Source: Pseudomonas arsenicoxydans
GTDB lineage: Bacteria; Pseudomonadota; Gammaproteobacteria; Pseudomonadales; Pseudomonadaceae
NCBI RefSeq assembly: GCF_900103875.1
Contig: NZ_LT629705.1
Span: 510,501 to 574,500, forward strand
Length of the DNA stretch: 64,000 bases
Reading direction: 5' to 3'
In this document: in pieces, positions 9,486 to 18,476 of the stretch
Numbering within the stretch: the stretch's first letter is position 1
Layout of the letters: every line of letters begins with the position of its first letter
The notes under the pieces: generated by a model
Database searches by the model: none
Told to the model about the DNA's origin: nothing
Seen by the model: only the letters and a program-made list of their open reading frames with translations
Translations under genes and position numbers: made by a program

Positions 9486-10910
9486 TCACTCGGACTTGCG
9501 GATTTTCTCGACTATTGCAGTCGTAGAGCTGTTTGCAACCAGCCCAAGCACTTTCACAGTCCCGCCGTAAGCGGTCACGATGTCCGCGCCGACCACCTGG
9601 TCGATTCCGTAATCACCGCCCTTGACCAACACATCCGGCTTGACCTCGCGCAGCAGGTTTTCCGGGGTGCCTTCAGGGAAGCTGATTACCCAGTCCACCG
9701 CGCCGAGACCAGCCAGTACGGCCATGCGACGGTCGACGCTGTTGATCGGACGACCGGGCCCTTTCAAGCGGCTCACTGACGCATCGTCGTTGACCGCGAC
9801 GATCAGACGATCGCCCTGGGCCCGAGCCTGCTCAAGATACGTTACGTGGCCGGCATGCAGGATGTCGAAACAACCGTTGGTGAACACGATCTTCTCTTTA
9901 TGCGCACGCGCATCGGCGACCGCCAGCAGCAACTGCTCCAGGCCCAGCACACCGCGCTCGGAACCCTCTTCACGCTGAATGGCACGACGCAACTCCGGCG
10001 CGCTGATGGCCGCCGTACCGAGTTTGCCGACCACGATGCCCGCCGCCAGGTTGGCCAGAGCCACCGCGTGAGGCAGTTCTTCACCCGCTGCAATCGCTGC
10101 CGCCAGGGTGGAAATCACCGTGTCGCCGGCACCGGTCACGTCGAACACTTCACGGGCACGGGCCGGCAGGTGCAGCGCCGGATGATCCGGACGCAGCAAG
10201 GTCATGCCGTGTTCGCCACGGGTCACCAGCAATGCGCCGAGGTCGAGGTCGTGCATCAGCTGCGCGCCTTTGCTCACCAGCTCGTGCTCATCGGCGCAAC
10301 CGCCGACGATGGTTTCGAATTCGCTGAGGTTCGGGGTGATCAGGCTCGCGCCCCGATAAATCGAGAAGTCCTTGCCCTTGGGATCGGCCAGCACCGGAAT
10401 GCCACGGGCACGCGCGGCCTGGATCAGCACCTGATGGTTTTTCAGCGCGCCTTTGCCGTAGTCCGACAGCACCAGCACCTTGATGCCTTCGAGCAATTCG
10501 TCGACTTGCTCGCCCAGCGCCAGGGCGTCGGTGGCGAAAGGTTCTTCAAAGTCGATACGCAGCAGTTGCTGGTGACGGCTCATGACCCGCAGCTTGACGA
10601 TGGTCGGCTGGTGCGCGATGCGCTGGAACAAGGCGCGAACGCCAGCGCCCTTGAGACTATTGGCCAGACTGTCGGCTGCTTCGTCGTCGCCGGTCACGCC
10701 GACCAGCGAGGCCGGAGCACCGAGGGCGGCAATGTTCAACGCAACGTTGGCGGCACCGCCGGGGCGGTCCTCGATTTGCTCGACCTTGACCACCGGCACC
10801 GGTGCCTCAGGGGAAATCCGTGAGGTACCACCATGCCAGTAACGGTCGAGCATGACATCGCCGACCACCAAGACAGGGGCTTGATCGAATCGCGGCATGG
10901 ACAACTTCAT
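9486..10910 (-). CDS. hldE: Bifunctional heptose-7-phosphate kinase / heptose-1-phosphate adenylyltransferase HldE
   Basis: HldE makes ADP-heptose for the LPS inner core. The chosen start is ATG 10910 (MKLSMPRFDQAPVL), giving 474 aa, the usual family length. The N-terminal ribokinase-like domain (about 1-320) has RPGGAANVALN and the catalytic DVTGAGDTV motif. The C-terminal cytidylyltransferase domain (about 340-474) has FTNGCFDILHAGHV with the HxGH signature. It lies downstream of the sulfotransferase/APS kinase pair and msbA on the same strand. In P. aeruginosa it directly follows msbA (PA4997-PA4996). Confidence 0.96.
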   Translation of the reverse strand: MKLSMPRFDQAPVLVVGDVMLDRYWHGGTSRISPEAPVPVVKVEQIEDRPGGAANVALNIAALGAPASLVGVTGDDEAADSLANSLKGAGVRALFQRIAHQPTIVKLRVMSRHQQLLRIDFEEPFATDALALGEQVDELLEGIKVLVLSDYGKGALKNHQVLIQAARARGIPVLADPKGKDFSIYRGASLITPNLSEFETIVGGCADEHELVSKGAQLMHDLDLGALLVTRGEHGMTLLRPDHPALHLPARAREVFDVTGAGDTVISTLAAAIAAGEELPHAVALANLAAGIVVGKLGTAAISAPELRRAIQREEGSERGVLGLEQLLLAVADARAHKEKIVFTNGCFDILHAGHVTYLEQARAQGDRLIVAVNDDASVSRLKGPGRPINSVDRRMAVLAGLGAVDWVISFPEGTPENLLREVKPDVLVKGGDYGIDQVVGADIVTAYGGTVKVLGLVANSSTTAIVEKIRKSE

Positions 10911-11012
10911 GGAGCAACCCACATACAAAATGAACAGGGGCGCGATATTACCACAGGGTGGGCACTGGCTTGCGCGACGGCTGCAACGGGATGATTCGAC
11001 ACGAAATCCTGG

Positions 11013-11618
11013 TCATTTATTGAGCAGAAATGACGATAACTGCAAGCAAGCGTCTGCCAGCGCCCGTTTTTCGGTGTCGATCTCGCACTCGGCAGACAGC
11101 GGCGCCTCGTACGGGCTATCGATACCGGTGAAATCCTTGATTCGCCCCTCCCATGCGGCTTGATACAGCCCTTTAGGGTCACGTTGCGCGCACACCGCAA
11201 ACGGGGTGCTCACATATACCTCAATGAAATCGCCCTCGGCGAACAATCGCCGCGCGGTCTCGCGTTCGGCGCGAAACGGCGAAATGGCGGCGACGATCAC
11301 AATCAGTCCGGCGTCGACCATCAGCCGCGCTACCTCGGCCATGCGTCGGATGTTTTCGCGGCGACACTCAGTGCCCATCCCCAGATCACGGCACAGACCA
11401 TTGCGCAGGTTGTCGCCATCGAGCAGAAACGTGTGCAGCCCACGCTGATTGAGTTGCAGTTCAAGGGCATTGGCCAGCGTCGACTTTCCCGCCCCGGACA
11501 ACCCCGTCAGCCACAGGCAACGCGGACGCTGGGATTTGATTGAAGCGCGGGCCTCCCGGGTCAGCGACAATTGGTAGGGCCTGATGCCGGAAACGGGCAT
11601 CGACGGCGACTCATTCAT
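11013..11618 (-). CDS. cysC: Adenylylsulfate (APS) kinase
   Basis: CysC phosphorylates APS to PAPS, the universal sulfuryl donor. The start is ATG 11618 ([11 protein letters not shown]...), 201 aa. The longer open frame upstream lies inside the sulfotransferase gene. Walker A is GLSGAGKST (39-47), followed by [15 protein letters not shown] (67-80), ISPFRAERE (112-120) and RDPKGLY, all typical of APS kinases. Its ATG overlaps the stop of the upstream sulfotransferase gene by 8 nt, so the PAPS maker and PAPS user are translationally coupled. The expected role is to supply PAPS to that transferase rather than to cysteine synthesis, for which pseudomonads usually have CysNC. The last point is inferred. 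Confidence 0.9.
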   Translation of the reverse strand: MNESPSMPVSGIRPYQLSLTREARASIKSQRPRCLWLTGLSGAGKSTLANALELQLNQRGLHTFLLDGDNLRNGLCRDLGMGTECRRENIRRMAEVARLMVDAGLIVIVAAISPFRAERETARRLFAEGDFIEVYVSTPFAVCAQRDPKGLYQAAWEGRIKDFTGIDSPYEAPLSAECEIDTEKRALADACLQLSSFLLNK

Positions 11619-12315
11619 AGCCGAGCAATTCGTAGTCACGTTGATACGCTCGCCGCACCAGCCGGCGTGTGCGCGCCGTGCAGAAATCCCGGGCCGGCGT
11701 TGCAAGTCGTTGCTGTGAGGCGTTGAGGTGAGGCAATGCCACCGACTGACCCAACCGCTCGCAAACCAGCTGAAAGTCACGTTCCAGGTGTTCCTGATAA
11801 CCAACGAAATCCAGGGCTAGATGCCCCAGGGAGTCGGTGACAAAGTCCGTCTGCGCGGCGAAGTGCAATTGCCGGCTGATGGTTTCCGGGTGCAGCCAGC
11901 GACCGACAAAATCATCGAAGTCGCGGTAGTGGCTGACCAGTTGCTGCGCTGCGTGATCACGCGGCCCCAGCACATTGCCTCGCAAAAAAGCGTAGGCCGA
12001 GTAGGCCCTTTCCAGTGGATCACGAACGAAGGCGAACTTGAAGCTGGCGGCATACTGCTGGGGAAATTGCTGCTCGTACCAGTACAACGGCAAGTGCCCC
12101 GGGCTCCAGTTATCGAATATCGCCGCACAGACGCTGCTCCCGGCGCATTTAGGGACGTGGATGAACAGACAAGCATGCTGCTCGAAGGCCCGGGGGAAAC
12201 GCAGGTTGGCCGACATCGACTTGTTCACCGCCTGACGGTCCACCACCGACAGACGCCCCAGCAAGAAGGCCCGTTGCGGCTTGGGTAAGATTTTCCAGAG
12301 ATAACGTTGAAACAT
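11611..12315 (-). CDS. Sulfotransferase family 2 protein
   Basis: This is a 234-aa protein of the Sulfotransfer_2 type. The two PAPS-binding signatures are present: the 5'-phosphosulfate loop HVPKCAGSS (53-61) and the 3'-phosphate segment [13 protein letters not shown] (96-108). No signal peptide or clear membrane span is seen, so it should act on the cytoplasmic side. It is coupled to an APS kinase gene and lies between msbA and hldE, inside a lipopolysaccharide gene cluster. A lipid- or core-linked sugar is therefore the likely acceptor, but sequence alone cannot identify it. Confidence 0.85.
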   Translation of the reverse strand: MFQRYLWKILPKPQRAFLLGRLSVVDRQAVNKSMSANLRFPRAFEQHACLFIHVPKCAGSSVCAAIFDNWSPGHLPLYWYEQQFPQQYAASFKFAFVRDPLERAYSAYAFLRGNVLGPRDHAAQQLVSHYRDFDDFVGRWLHPETISRQLHFAAQTDFVTDSLGHLALDFVGYQEHLERDFQLVCERLGQSVALPHLNASQQRLATPARDFCTARTRRLVRRAYQRDYELLGYE

Positions 12316-12439
12316 GGCAGTACCCGCGCGAAAGGGTTGACCCTCTCGTTGAAGTCAAGATTCGTTCAGGAACCTTAGCAAGCGCGGTACACAGTTTTAT
12401 TCAGGTTTGGTCAAGAAGGGTAAAGGTCTGGATACAAAT

Positions 12440-12464
12440 CACCGGGCGCATTGCACGCCCGGTG
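12440..12464 (-). terminator. Stem-loop after msbA
   Basis: The perfect 9-base arms CACCGGGCG and CGCCCGGTG enclose a 7-base loop just after the msbA stop. The tract that follows on the minus strand is only modestly T-rich (ATTTGT). It may terminate partly, leaving read-through to the sulfotransferase genes. Confidence 0.6.
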
Positions 12465-12472
12465 AGCGATTG

Positions 12473-14275
12473 TCAGGCGATGTCTTCGGCCGGGGCATCG
12501 AGGCCCATGGCATTGAGTCGGGCGTAGTAACCATTGTGCGCCAGGAGCTCGGCATGGGTGCCGCGCTCGACGATCCGCCCCTGGTCCATCACCAGAATCA
12601 GGTCCGCCTTCTCGATGGTCGACAACCGATGCGCGATCACCAGCGTGGTCCGGCCTTTCATGACCTGATCCAGTGCTGCCTGAATGTGACGCTCCGATTC
12701 TGTATCGAGGGCCGAAGTGGCCTCGTCCAGAATCAGCAATGGCGCGTTCTTCAACAGGGCACGAGCAATTGCCAGACGCTGGCGCTGACCGCCGGAAAGC
12801 AGCACGCCGTTCTCGCCGACCTGGGTGTCCAGGCCTTCGGGCAGTTGCGCGATAAAGTCCATCGCATAGGCATCCCGAGCCGCTTTTTCAATGTCTTCAC
12901 GGGGCGCGCCAGCCAGATCGCCATAGGCAATGTTGTTGGCCACGGTGTCACTGAACAGCGTGACGTGCTGGGTCACCTGGGCGATGTGCTTGCGCAGGTT
13001 CAGCAGTTTGTACTGCTCCACTTCAACACCGTCGATCAGGATCTCGCCCTTGTCGTGGTGATAGAAGCGCGGAATCAGGTTGGCCAGCGTCGACTTGCCG
13101 CTGCCCGATCGACCAACCAACGCCACCATTTGCCCCGGCTCAACCGAGAAGCTGATGTCATCGAGCACCTGGCGCTCGGTGTCGGGATAGGTGAAGCTCA
13201 GGTGACGCACGTCCAGCCGACCGCTGACGGCATCACGCTCGACGGTACCGGTATCGACTTCAGGCGCGACGTCCAGTTGCTCGAAGATGCTCTCGGCACC
13301 GGCCACGCCTTTCTGGATGGTCGAACTGACTTCGGACAATTGGCGGATCGGCTTGGGCAACAGGCCGGCCAGAGTGATATAGGCAACCATATCGCCCGCC
13401 GACGCATCACCGCGCAGGTACAGCACCAGGAACATCAGCACCGCCATCGCGGTGTAGATCACCAATTGCAGCAACGGTGTGTAGATGGCACCGGTACGGG
13501 TCATGCGCAGTTGCTTGTCGGTGTTGCCCTGACTGGCTTCGAAGAAACGCTTTTCTTCGTAGACTTCGCCACCGAAGCTGCGCACCACGCGATAACCCTG
13601 GATGGTTTCCGACGCCACATGCGTCACGTCGCCCATGGCCAACTGGATTTTCTTGCTCTGCTTGCGGAATTTCTTGCTGGCGGTGCGCACCATCACGGCG
13701 ATCAACGGCAGGATGGCCACCATGACCAGCGTCAGGCGCCAGTTCATGAACAGCAGCGAAGCGAACAGGAAGATCACCGTCATGCCTTCACGGATTACGA
13801 CCTTGATCGCATCTGTGGCCGCCCCGGTGACCATCGTCACGTTGAAGGTGATACGCGAAATCAAATGACCCGAGTTATGCTTGTCGAAATACCGATTGGG
13901 CAAAACCAGCAGGTTATTGAACAGCTGCACACGCAAGTCATGCACCAGCCCGAGGGAAACCTTGGCCAGAAAGTAGTTGCCCAGATAAGATCCCAGTCCC
14001 TGCCATGCGGCAATCAGGATGATCAGCAACGGCACGGCCTGCAGCAGTTGCAGATCACGCAGGTAAGGCACGGTTGGAAACAGTGCCGCCTCGGGGTTGG
14101 ACAAACCGTCGACGAAATACTTGAGGATGTAGCCAAGCATCGGCTGCGTCGAAGCGAAAATCAGAAAACCGACGATGCTGATCAGAAACAGACTGATGTA
14201 CGGCCGGACATAGCCGAGCAGGCGGAAGTAGATTTTCAAGCTCGAAGGGCTTGCGGAGAGACTGGAGTCGGTCAT
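12473..14275 (-). CDS. msbA: Lipid A core flippase MsbA (ABC exporter)
   Basis: MsbA flips core-lipid A across the inner membrane using ATP. The protein has 600 aa, with a six-helix exporter domain (about 1-330) fused to a nucleotide-binding domain. Walker A is GRSGSGKST (388-396), the signature is LSGGQRQR (493-500), Walker B is LLILDE (513-518) and the switch His is 549 in IAHRLST. These motifs are intact, so a working half-transporter homodimer is expected. It is divergent from the waaL fusion gene and lies upstream of the sulfation pair and hldE on the same strand. Confidence 0.95.
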   Translation of the reverse strand: MTDSSLSASPSSLKIYFRLLGYVRPYISLFLISIVGFLIFASTQPMLGYILKYFVDGLSNPEAALFPTVPYLRDLQLLQAVPLLIILIAAWQGLGSYLGNYFLAKVSLGLVHDLRVQLFNNLLVLPNRYFDKHNSGHLISRITFNVTMVTGAATDAIKVVIREGMTVIFLFASLLFMNWRLTLVMVAILPLIAVMVRTASKKFRKQSKKIQLAMGDVTHVASETIQGYRVVRSFGGEVYEEKRFFEASQGNTDKQLRMTRTGAIYTPLLQLVIYTAMAVLMFLVLYLRGDASAGDMVAYITLAGLLPKPIRQLSEVSSTIQKGVAGAESIFEQLDVAPEVDTGTVERDAVSGRLDVRHLSFTYPDTERQVLDDISFSVEPGQMVALVGRSGSGKSTLANLIPRFYHHDKGEILIDGVEVEQYKLLNLRKHIAQVTQHVTLFSDTVANNIAYGDLAGAPREDIEKAARDAYAMDFIAQLPEGLDTQVGENGVLLSGGQRQRLAIARALLKNAPLLILDEATSALDTESERHIQAALDQVMKGRTTLVIAHRLSTIEKADLILVMDQGRIVERGTHAELLAHNGYYARLNAMGLDAPAEDIA

Positions 14276-14431
14276 ATCACGCGAATGTCGATAAAAAGGA
14301 CGCTGACTTTAGCACAGCTTCCTCAGGGTTCTGGCAATCGCACAAAGGCTGTTATTGTTAGACGTATTTTTCAGCATCAAATAGCCATCACCCCGAAATG
14401 GCCGATCAACTTCAGGATTGAATCTTTCAGC

Positions 14432-16294
14432 ATGCAGCTCAGCGGTTTAAACAGCGTGTCCAATCGAGTTTTCGATTTCATTTGCCTCTGGATTCTTCCC
14501 ATTGGCTATTTTCTGCTCCTGTGCGCGCTGTTTTTCCTGCCGGGCCGAAGTTTGCACCACAAGCTTTTTTATGGACTGTTCAGCATTCCGGCACTGATCG
14601 CCCTTTGTCTGCGGCCTCGTGTATTCAAGGAACTGCTGCGCGAACCGATCTTCATTGCAGCGCTGGTGTTCGCCGCTTGGGCACTGCTGAGTTTGTGCTG
14701 GAGCCCTGATAGCACAAGCTTCTTCGGCGAATTCAAGCCACCGCTGCATACATTGTTGTTGTTCGCAGGATGTTATTTGCTGGTGCGTTATCGCAGCGAA
14801 ATCATTCAGCCACTGTTGTTCTGCGCCGCGATAGTGGGCCTGATCGGCACGGCCTACTACTTATTCATGTTTTATCGCATTTACGAGCCAGGGCTGCGCC
14901 TGATCGGTGGAGGTGCGTTCGACAATCCTTTGCTCAGCTCTCACGTATTCGGATTTTTCTGTGCGTATTGGCTGAGTTTGAGCATGACTTGCAAGCGTAA
15001 GCAGGTGCTCTGGCTGAGCATCCCGGCGATGGCCGTGATGTTCGCCGCCGTCATTGCGACCGGCTCCAGAACCCCGCTGGTTGCACTGACCATGGCCTCG
15101 TTGTGGCTGAGTTTCATCTGTTGGGGTCGCCGGTCCATGGTCTTGCTTGGCGCGCTACTCGTCAGCGGGGCAACCGTAACCGTGCTGTTTTCACAGATGA
15201 TCATCGAGCGCGGCGACTCTTATCGTTTCGAAATCTGGCAGATAGTGCTCAACAAAATCGCCGATCATCCGTGGATTGGTCATGGTTACAATGCCAGCCT
15301 GACTGTCGACCCCGGTGTCGGCTATAGCCTGCAAGAACCTCATAGCTTCACTTTGGGCGTGCTCTATTACGTGGGTATTCTCGGTCTTCTGCCATGGTTG
15401 TTTTTCCAGGCCTGGGGACTGTTGAGCAGTTGGCGGCAACGGGTGCAACCACTGCTGATCATCGCCTCGACCTGGCTGGTATTCGGCATTGGCGCGGGTT
15501 TGACCGAAGGTGGCGGAATCATTTCGCGACCCAAGGAGCACTGGTTCCTGCTGTGGATTCCGTTGGCACTGATCGCCGCCCTGAGCATCAATCAGCGCGC
15601 CAGGCGCCTGCTGACTCTTCCGATAAAGACGATGACGTCGAGCGCCCAGCAACAGCTGACCGTCGATGCACAGATCATCGAAGAAGATGGCTTGGGCCCT
15701 AAAGTCCTGCGGCTGGTTGATGGCAGTTTCCTCAAGCTGTTCCGTCGCCGCCGCTGGTACACCTCGGGCAGTTTCAACCCGTATTCCGAACGCTTTGCCG
15801 TCAATAGCGAACAATTGCGCGACATGGGGATTCCCACCCCGAAAATTCTTGACCTCTACCGGCTCCAGGATGGCAGCAGCGCCGTGCACTATTTGCCACT
15901 CCCGGGCAATACCTTGCGTCAGGTGATGCAAGGCATTACAGCACCGGCAGTGCGTCAGGCACTGGTGGAGCGGTTCGGCAAGTTCATGGCTCAACTGCAT
16001 GAGCAAGGTGTGTATTTCCGCTCGCTGCACCTGGGCAATGTGTTGGTGCTTGAGGATGGCGAGTTCGGCCTGATCGACGTCGCCGACCTGCGCATCTACC
16101 CTTCATCCTTGAGCCTGTCACTGCGTCAGCGTAATTTGCGCCACATGCAACGCTACACGGTGGATCGACGCTGGTTGTTCGAAGATCACTTCGAAGCATT
16201 GCTCCAGGGATATGCCATGACGGCGTCAAAATCCGCTGTCGACAACCTGCACAGGCAAGTGCTGGCCGGGAGTATCCCGGCTCGGGCTCATTGA
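14432..16294 (+). CDS. waaL: WaaL-type O-antigen ligase fused to a kinase-like domain
   Basis: This is a 620-aa fusion. Residues 1-395 are a polytopic O-antigen ligase/polymerase of the Wzy_C type, with ATGSRTPLVAL and the large loop containing GHGYNASL; it would join undecaprenyl-linked polymer to core-lipid A in the periplasm. Residues from about 401 onward form an aminoglycoside phosphotransferase/InaA-like kinase fold: KVLRLVDGSFLKLFRRRRW, then FRSLHLGN (529-536) and LIDVADLR. In the catalytic loop Ser531 stands where kinases have Asp. In P. aeruginosa the ligase (PA4999) is separate. Start ATG 14432 has only a weak binding site; the frame upstream runs through the antisense of msbA. An internal ATG at 15632 could start the kinase alone, but no binding site precedes it. 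Confidence 0.85.
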   Translation: MQLSGLNSVSNRVFDFICLWILPIGYFLLLCALFFLPGRSLHHKLFYGLFSIPALIALCLRPRVFKELLREPIFIAALVFAAWALLSLCWSPDSTSFFGEFKPPLHTLLLFAGCYLLVRYRSEIIQPLLFCAAIVGLIGTAYYLFMFYRIYEPGLRLIGGGAFDNPLLSSHVFGFFCAYWLSLSMTCKRKQVLWLSIPAMAVMFAAVIATGSRTPLVALTMASLWLSFICWGRRSMVLLGALLVSGATVTVLFSQMIIERGDSYRFEIWQIVLNKIADHPWIGHGYNASLTVDPGVGYSLQEPHSFTLGVLYYVGILGLLPWLFFQAWGLLSSWRQRVQPLLIIASTWLVFGIGAGLTEGGGIISRPKEHWFLLWIPLALIAALSINQRARRLLTLPIKTMTSSAQQQLTVDAQIIEEDGLGPKVLRLVDGSFLKLFRRRRWYTSGSFNPYSERFAVNSEQLRDMGIPTPKILDLYRLQDGSSAVHYLPLPGNTLRQVMQGITAPAVRQALVERFGKFMAQLHEQGVYFRSLHLGNVLVLEDGEFGLIDVADLRIYPSSLSLSLRQRNLRHMQRYTVDRRWLFEDHFEALLQGYAMTASKSAVDNLHRQVLAGSIPARAH

Positions 16295-17517
16295 TGACTG
16301 AAACCAACCCACTCATTGCGCTGGCAGCCTATCTGCTGGCCATCGTAACCGCCGCCCTGTTGTTGCGCGCCGTCCCGAAAATAGCTCGTCACCTGGAGCA
16401 TTCCGGCGAAAGCCGCTACGCCAGCATCGATGGGTTACGCGGCTATCTGGCGTTCGGCGTGTTCGTTCACCATTCCATCATCACCTGGATCTTCCTGCGC
16501 ACCGGTGTGATCGATTTTCCGCCGAGCAATTTTTACGCACAACTCGGCCAAGGCAGCGTCGCGCTGTTTTTCATGATCACCGGCTTCCTGTTCTGGAACC
16601 GATTGCTCACCCAGGGACGTCAACACGATTGGCTGGCCTTTGCCGTGTCGCGCCTGTTTCGCCTCTACCCGCTGTACCTGCCGCTGATGCTGATCGTGTT
16701 TGTCACGGTGTTTTATCAGCAGAACTGGGAACTCAAGGAACCCGGCATCCGTCTGCTCGGACAGATCCTGGCCTGGCTGACCTTCGACAGACCGGACGTC
16801 AACCAGTATCACCAGACCGGCATGTTGATCTCCAACGTCACCTGGACCTTGGGCTATGAGGTGTTTTTCTACCTCGCCCTGCCGCTCGCTGCCATGGTGT
16901 TTATCTATCGCGGAACCTGGGTGCAAGTGGTGCTGTGCCTAATCGGCATCTACGCCCTTTACCAAGTGGTCGGCTGGGAACATTCGCTGAAAAAACACTT
17001 CCTGGCGAGCTTCCTCGGCGGCATCGGCGCCGCGTACTGGATCCGCCGGCCACAACTGGTGGCCTGGAGTCAGACACGAATGGCGGGCATTGTCGCATTA
17101 CTGGCATTGGCCATTGCATTCACGGCATTCAACCGCGCCTTCAACCTTAGGCCATTGCTGCTCATGTCGCTGTTTTTCGTGATCGTGGCGTCCGGAAACA
17201 ACCTGTTCGGCATATTGAAACCGCGCAGCATCCGCTGGCTCGGGGAAATCAGCTACAGCACCTATTTGCTGCACGGGTTCGTGCTTTGGGTATTGGTGCA
17301 GCGACTGCCGCATATGCTGGAACTGGATGCCCGCGACACTTCAACCTTTCTGACGCTGCTGGCCGTGTGCAGCTGCCTGTTGATCGTCATCAGCAGCCTG
17401 ACGTTCCTGTACATCGAACAGCCGGGCATCAACGCAGGCAAGCAAGTCTTGCAGCGGTTGCGGCAAGGCAGAAGCAGGAAGGCTGACAAGGGCCTGACTG
17501 AAAAGATCGCTCGCTGA
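16294..17517 (+). CDS. Membrane-bound acyltransferase family 3 (OafA/NodX-like)
   Basis: This 407-aa inner-membrane protein has about ten hydrophobic segments. It carries the acyltransferase-3 hallmarks RYASIDGLRGYLAFGVFVHH (catalytic His pair near residue 54) and RLFRLYPLYLPL. Family members O-acetylate surface polysaccharides. The ATG at 16294 overlaps the stop of the waaL fusion gene (TGATG), so the two are coupled and the likely substrate is O-antigen or core sugar. A stem-loop follows the stop and separates it from convergent wapR. Confidence 0.88.
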   Translation: MTETNPLIALAAYLLAIVTAALLLRAVPKIARHLEHSGESRYASIDGLRGYLAFGVFVHHSIITWIFLRTGVIDFPPSNFYAQLGQGSVALFFMITGFLFWNRLLTQGRQHDWLAFAVSRLFRLYPLYLPLMLIVFVTVFYQQNWELKEPGIRLLGQILAWLTFDRPDVNQYHQTGMLISNVTWTLGYEVFFYLALPLAAMVFIYRGTWVQVVLCLIGIYALYQVVGWEHSLKKHFLASFLGGIGAAYWIRRPQLVAWSQTRMAGIVALLALAIAFTAFNRAFNLRPLLLMSLFFVIVASGNNLFGILKPRSIRWLGEISYSTYLLHGFVLWVLVQRLPHMLELDARDTSTFLTLLAVCSCLLIVISSLTFLYIEQPGINAGKQVLQRLRQGRSRKADKGLTEKIAR

Positions 17518-17534
17518 TCTCAACCACCCTCTAG

Positions 17535-17575
17535 CAGCTGGCGCAGCCGAATGCAGGCTTCGCCAGCTGTTTAAA
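17535..17575. terminator. Bidirectional stem-loop between acyltransferase and wapR genes
   Basis: CAGCTGGCG (17535-17543) pairs with CGCCAGCTG (17561-17569), followed by TTTAAAATA. It lies between two convergent stop codons, 17 bases from each. Confidence 0.65.
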
Positions 17576-17591
17576 ATACTGCGTCAAGACC

Positions 17592-18476
17592 TTAGTCTTT
17601 TTCCAGCGGCGAGAAGTACAGCCGCCCGAGGCCACGCCAGGTCTTCTTGTTCCAGGCTTTGAACGGGATCTGGGCCAGCAGTTCGCGGGCCAACTTGCGA
17701 TCGCGGTTTGAGGTCTTGAGAAACATTGAACTGAGGAACTTGTAGCGCACCTCGTCGTACAGCGGATGATCGCTGAATAGCGCGTAGGAGCGCAGGATAT
17801 TGTCGACCATGAAGCGGTGGTTCTTGTAGGAATTGGTGGGGTGCTTGCGATAGCGCGCCATCAATACATTCAGGCCATCGATGAAGTACCCGGCACGGGT
17901 CACCTTCAGTTCGATCAACAAGTCTTCCAGTCGAATGTTCGGATCAAACCCGCCCACCTTTTCCAGCGCCTCCCGACGGATCATCAGGGTCGGGGCAGGA
18001 GGATAGGGCTTGCGCTCCAGGAACATGTCATCGAAGTCCAGGCGCCGAAACGGCACATCACGGCGCTGGCGTTTCTCCGGGTACAAATTACCGTCGGCGT
18101 CGATCAGCTCGATATTGCCAGCGCAGATGCCGACCTCGGGCTTGCCATCCATATACGCCACTTGAGTCGCAATGCGCTCGGGCAACATGATGTCGTCGGA
18201 GCCGAATGGCACGATCAGGCTGCCATTCGAACGTGCAATGGCGCCGTTGAGCGTATTGGTCAGCCCCTGGTTCTGTTGAACCCGGAAATCGAAGCCGTAT
18301 TTCTCCTGCAATACCTTGATGCGCTCGACACTGTCGTCCTTGGAACCATCATCGATTACCAGCAGCTCGATGTTCTTATAGGTCTGATTGAGAACGCTGA
18401 GGATACTTTCCTCGATGTAGGGAGCGTGGTTATACGACGCGATGATGACGGTTACGAGAGGTTGCGCGTCGCTCAT
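17592..18476 (-). CDS. wapR: Family 2 glycosyltransferase, WapR-like
   Basis: This 294-aa GT2 enzyme has the GT-A fold. VTVIIASYNHAPYIEESILSV begins the nucleotide-sugar site, VIDDGSKDDS follows, and GSDDIMLPERI carries the DXD-type metal motif. In P. aeruginosa the gene at this place (PA5000, wapR) adds the alpha-1,3-rhamnose that makes the core able to accept O-antigen. The symbol rests on position between waaL and ssg, and the exact sugar in this organism is unproven. It ends the leftward LPS operon and overlaps ssg by 4 nt (ATGA). Confidence 0.8.
   Translation of the reverse strand: MSDAQPLVTVIIASYNHAPYIEESILSVLNQTYKNIELLVIDDGSKDDSVERIKVLQEKYGFDFRVQQNQGLTNTLNGAIARSNGSLIVPFGSDDIMLPERIATQVAYMDGKPEVGICAGNIELIDADGNLYPEKRQRRDVPFRRLDFDDMFLERKPYPPAPTLMIRREALEKVGGFDPNIRLEDLLIELKVTRAGYFIDGLNVLMARYRKHPTNSYKNHRFMVDNILRSYALFSDHPLYDEVRYKFLSSMFLKTSNRDRKLARELLAQIPFKAWNKKTWRGLGRLYFSPLEKD

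Noticed and set aside
12407..14431. Open frame extending the WaaL fusion protein 675 codons upstream
   Set aside because: It runs antisense through all of msbA. The protein-like part with membrane segments begins at ATG 14432.
15632..16294. Separate kinase gene starting at an internal ATG
   Set aside because: No ribosome binding site precedes the ATG, and the frame is continuous with the ligase without a stop. A fusion is simpler, though separate translation is not excluded.
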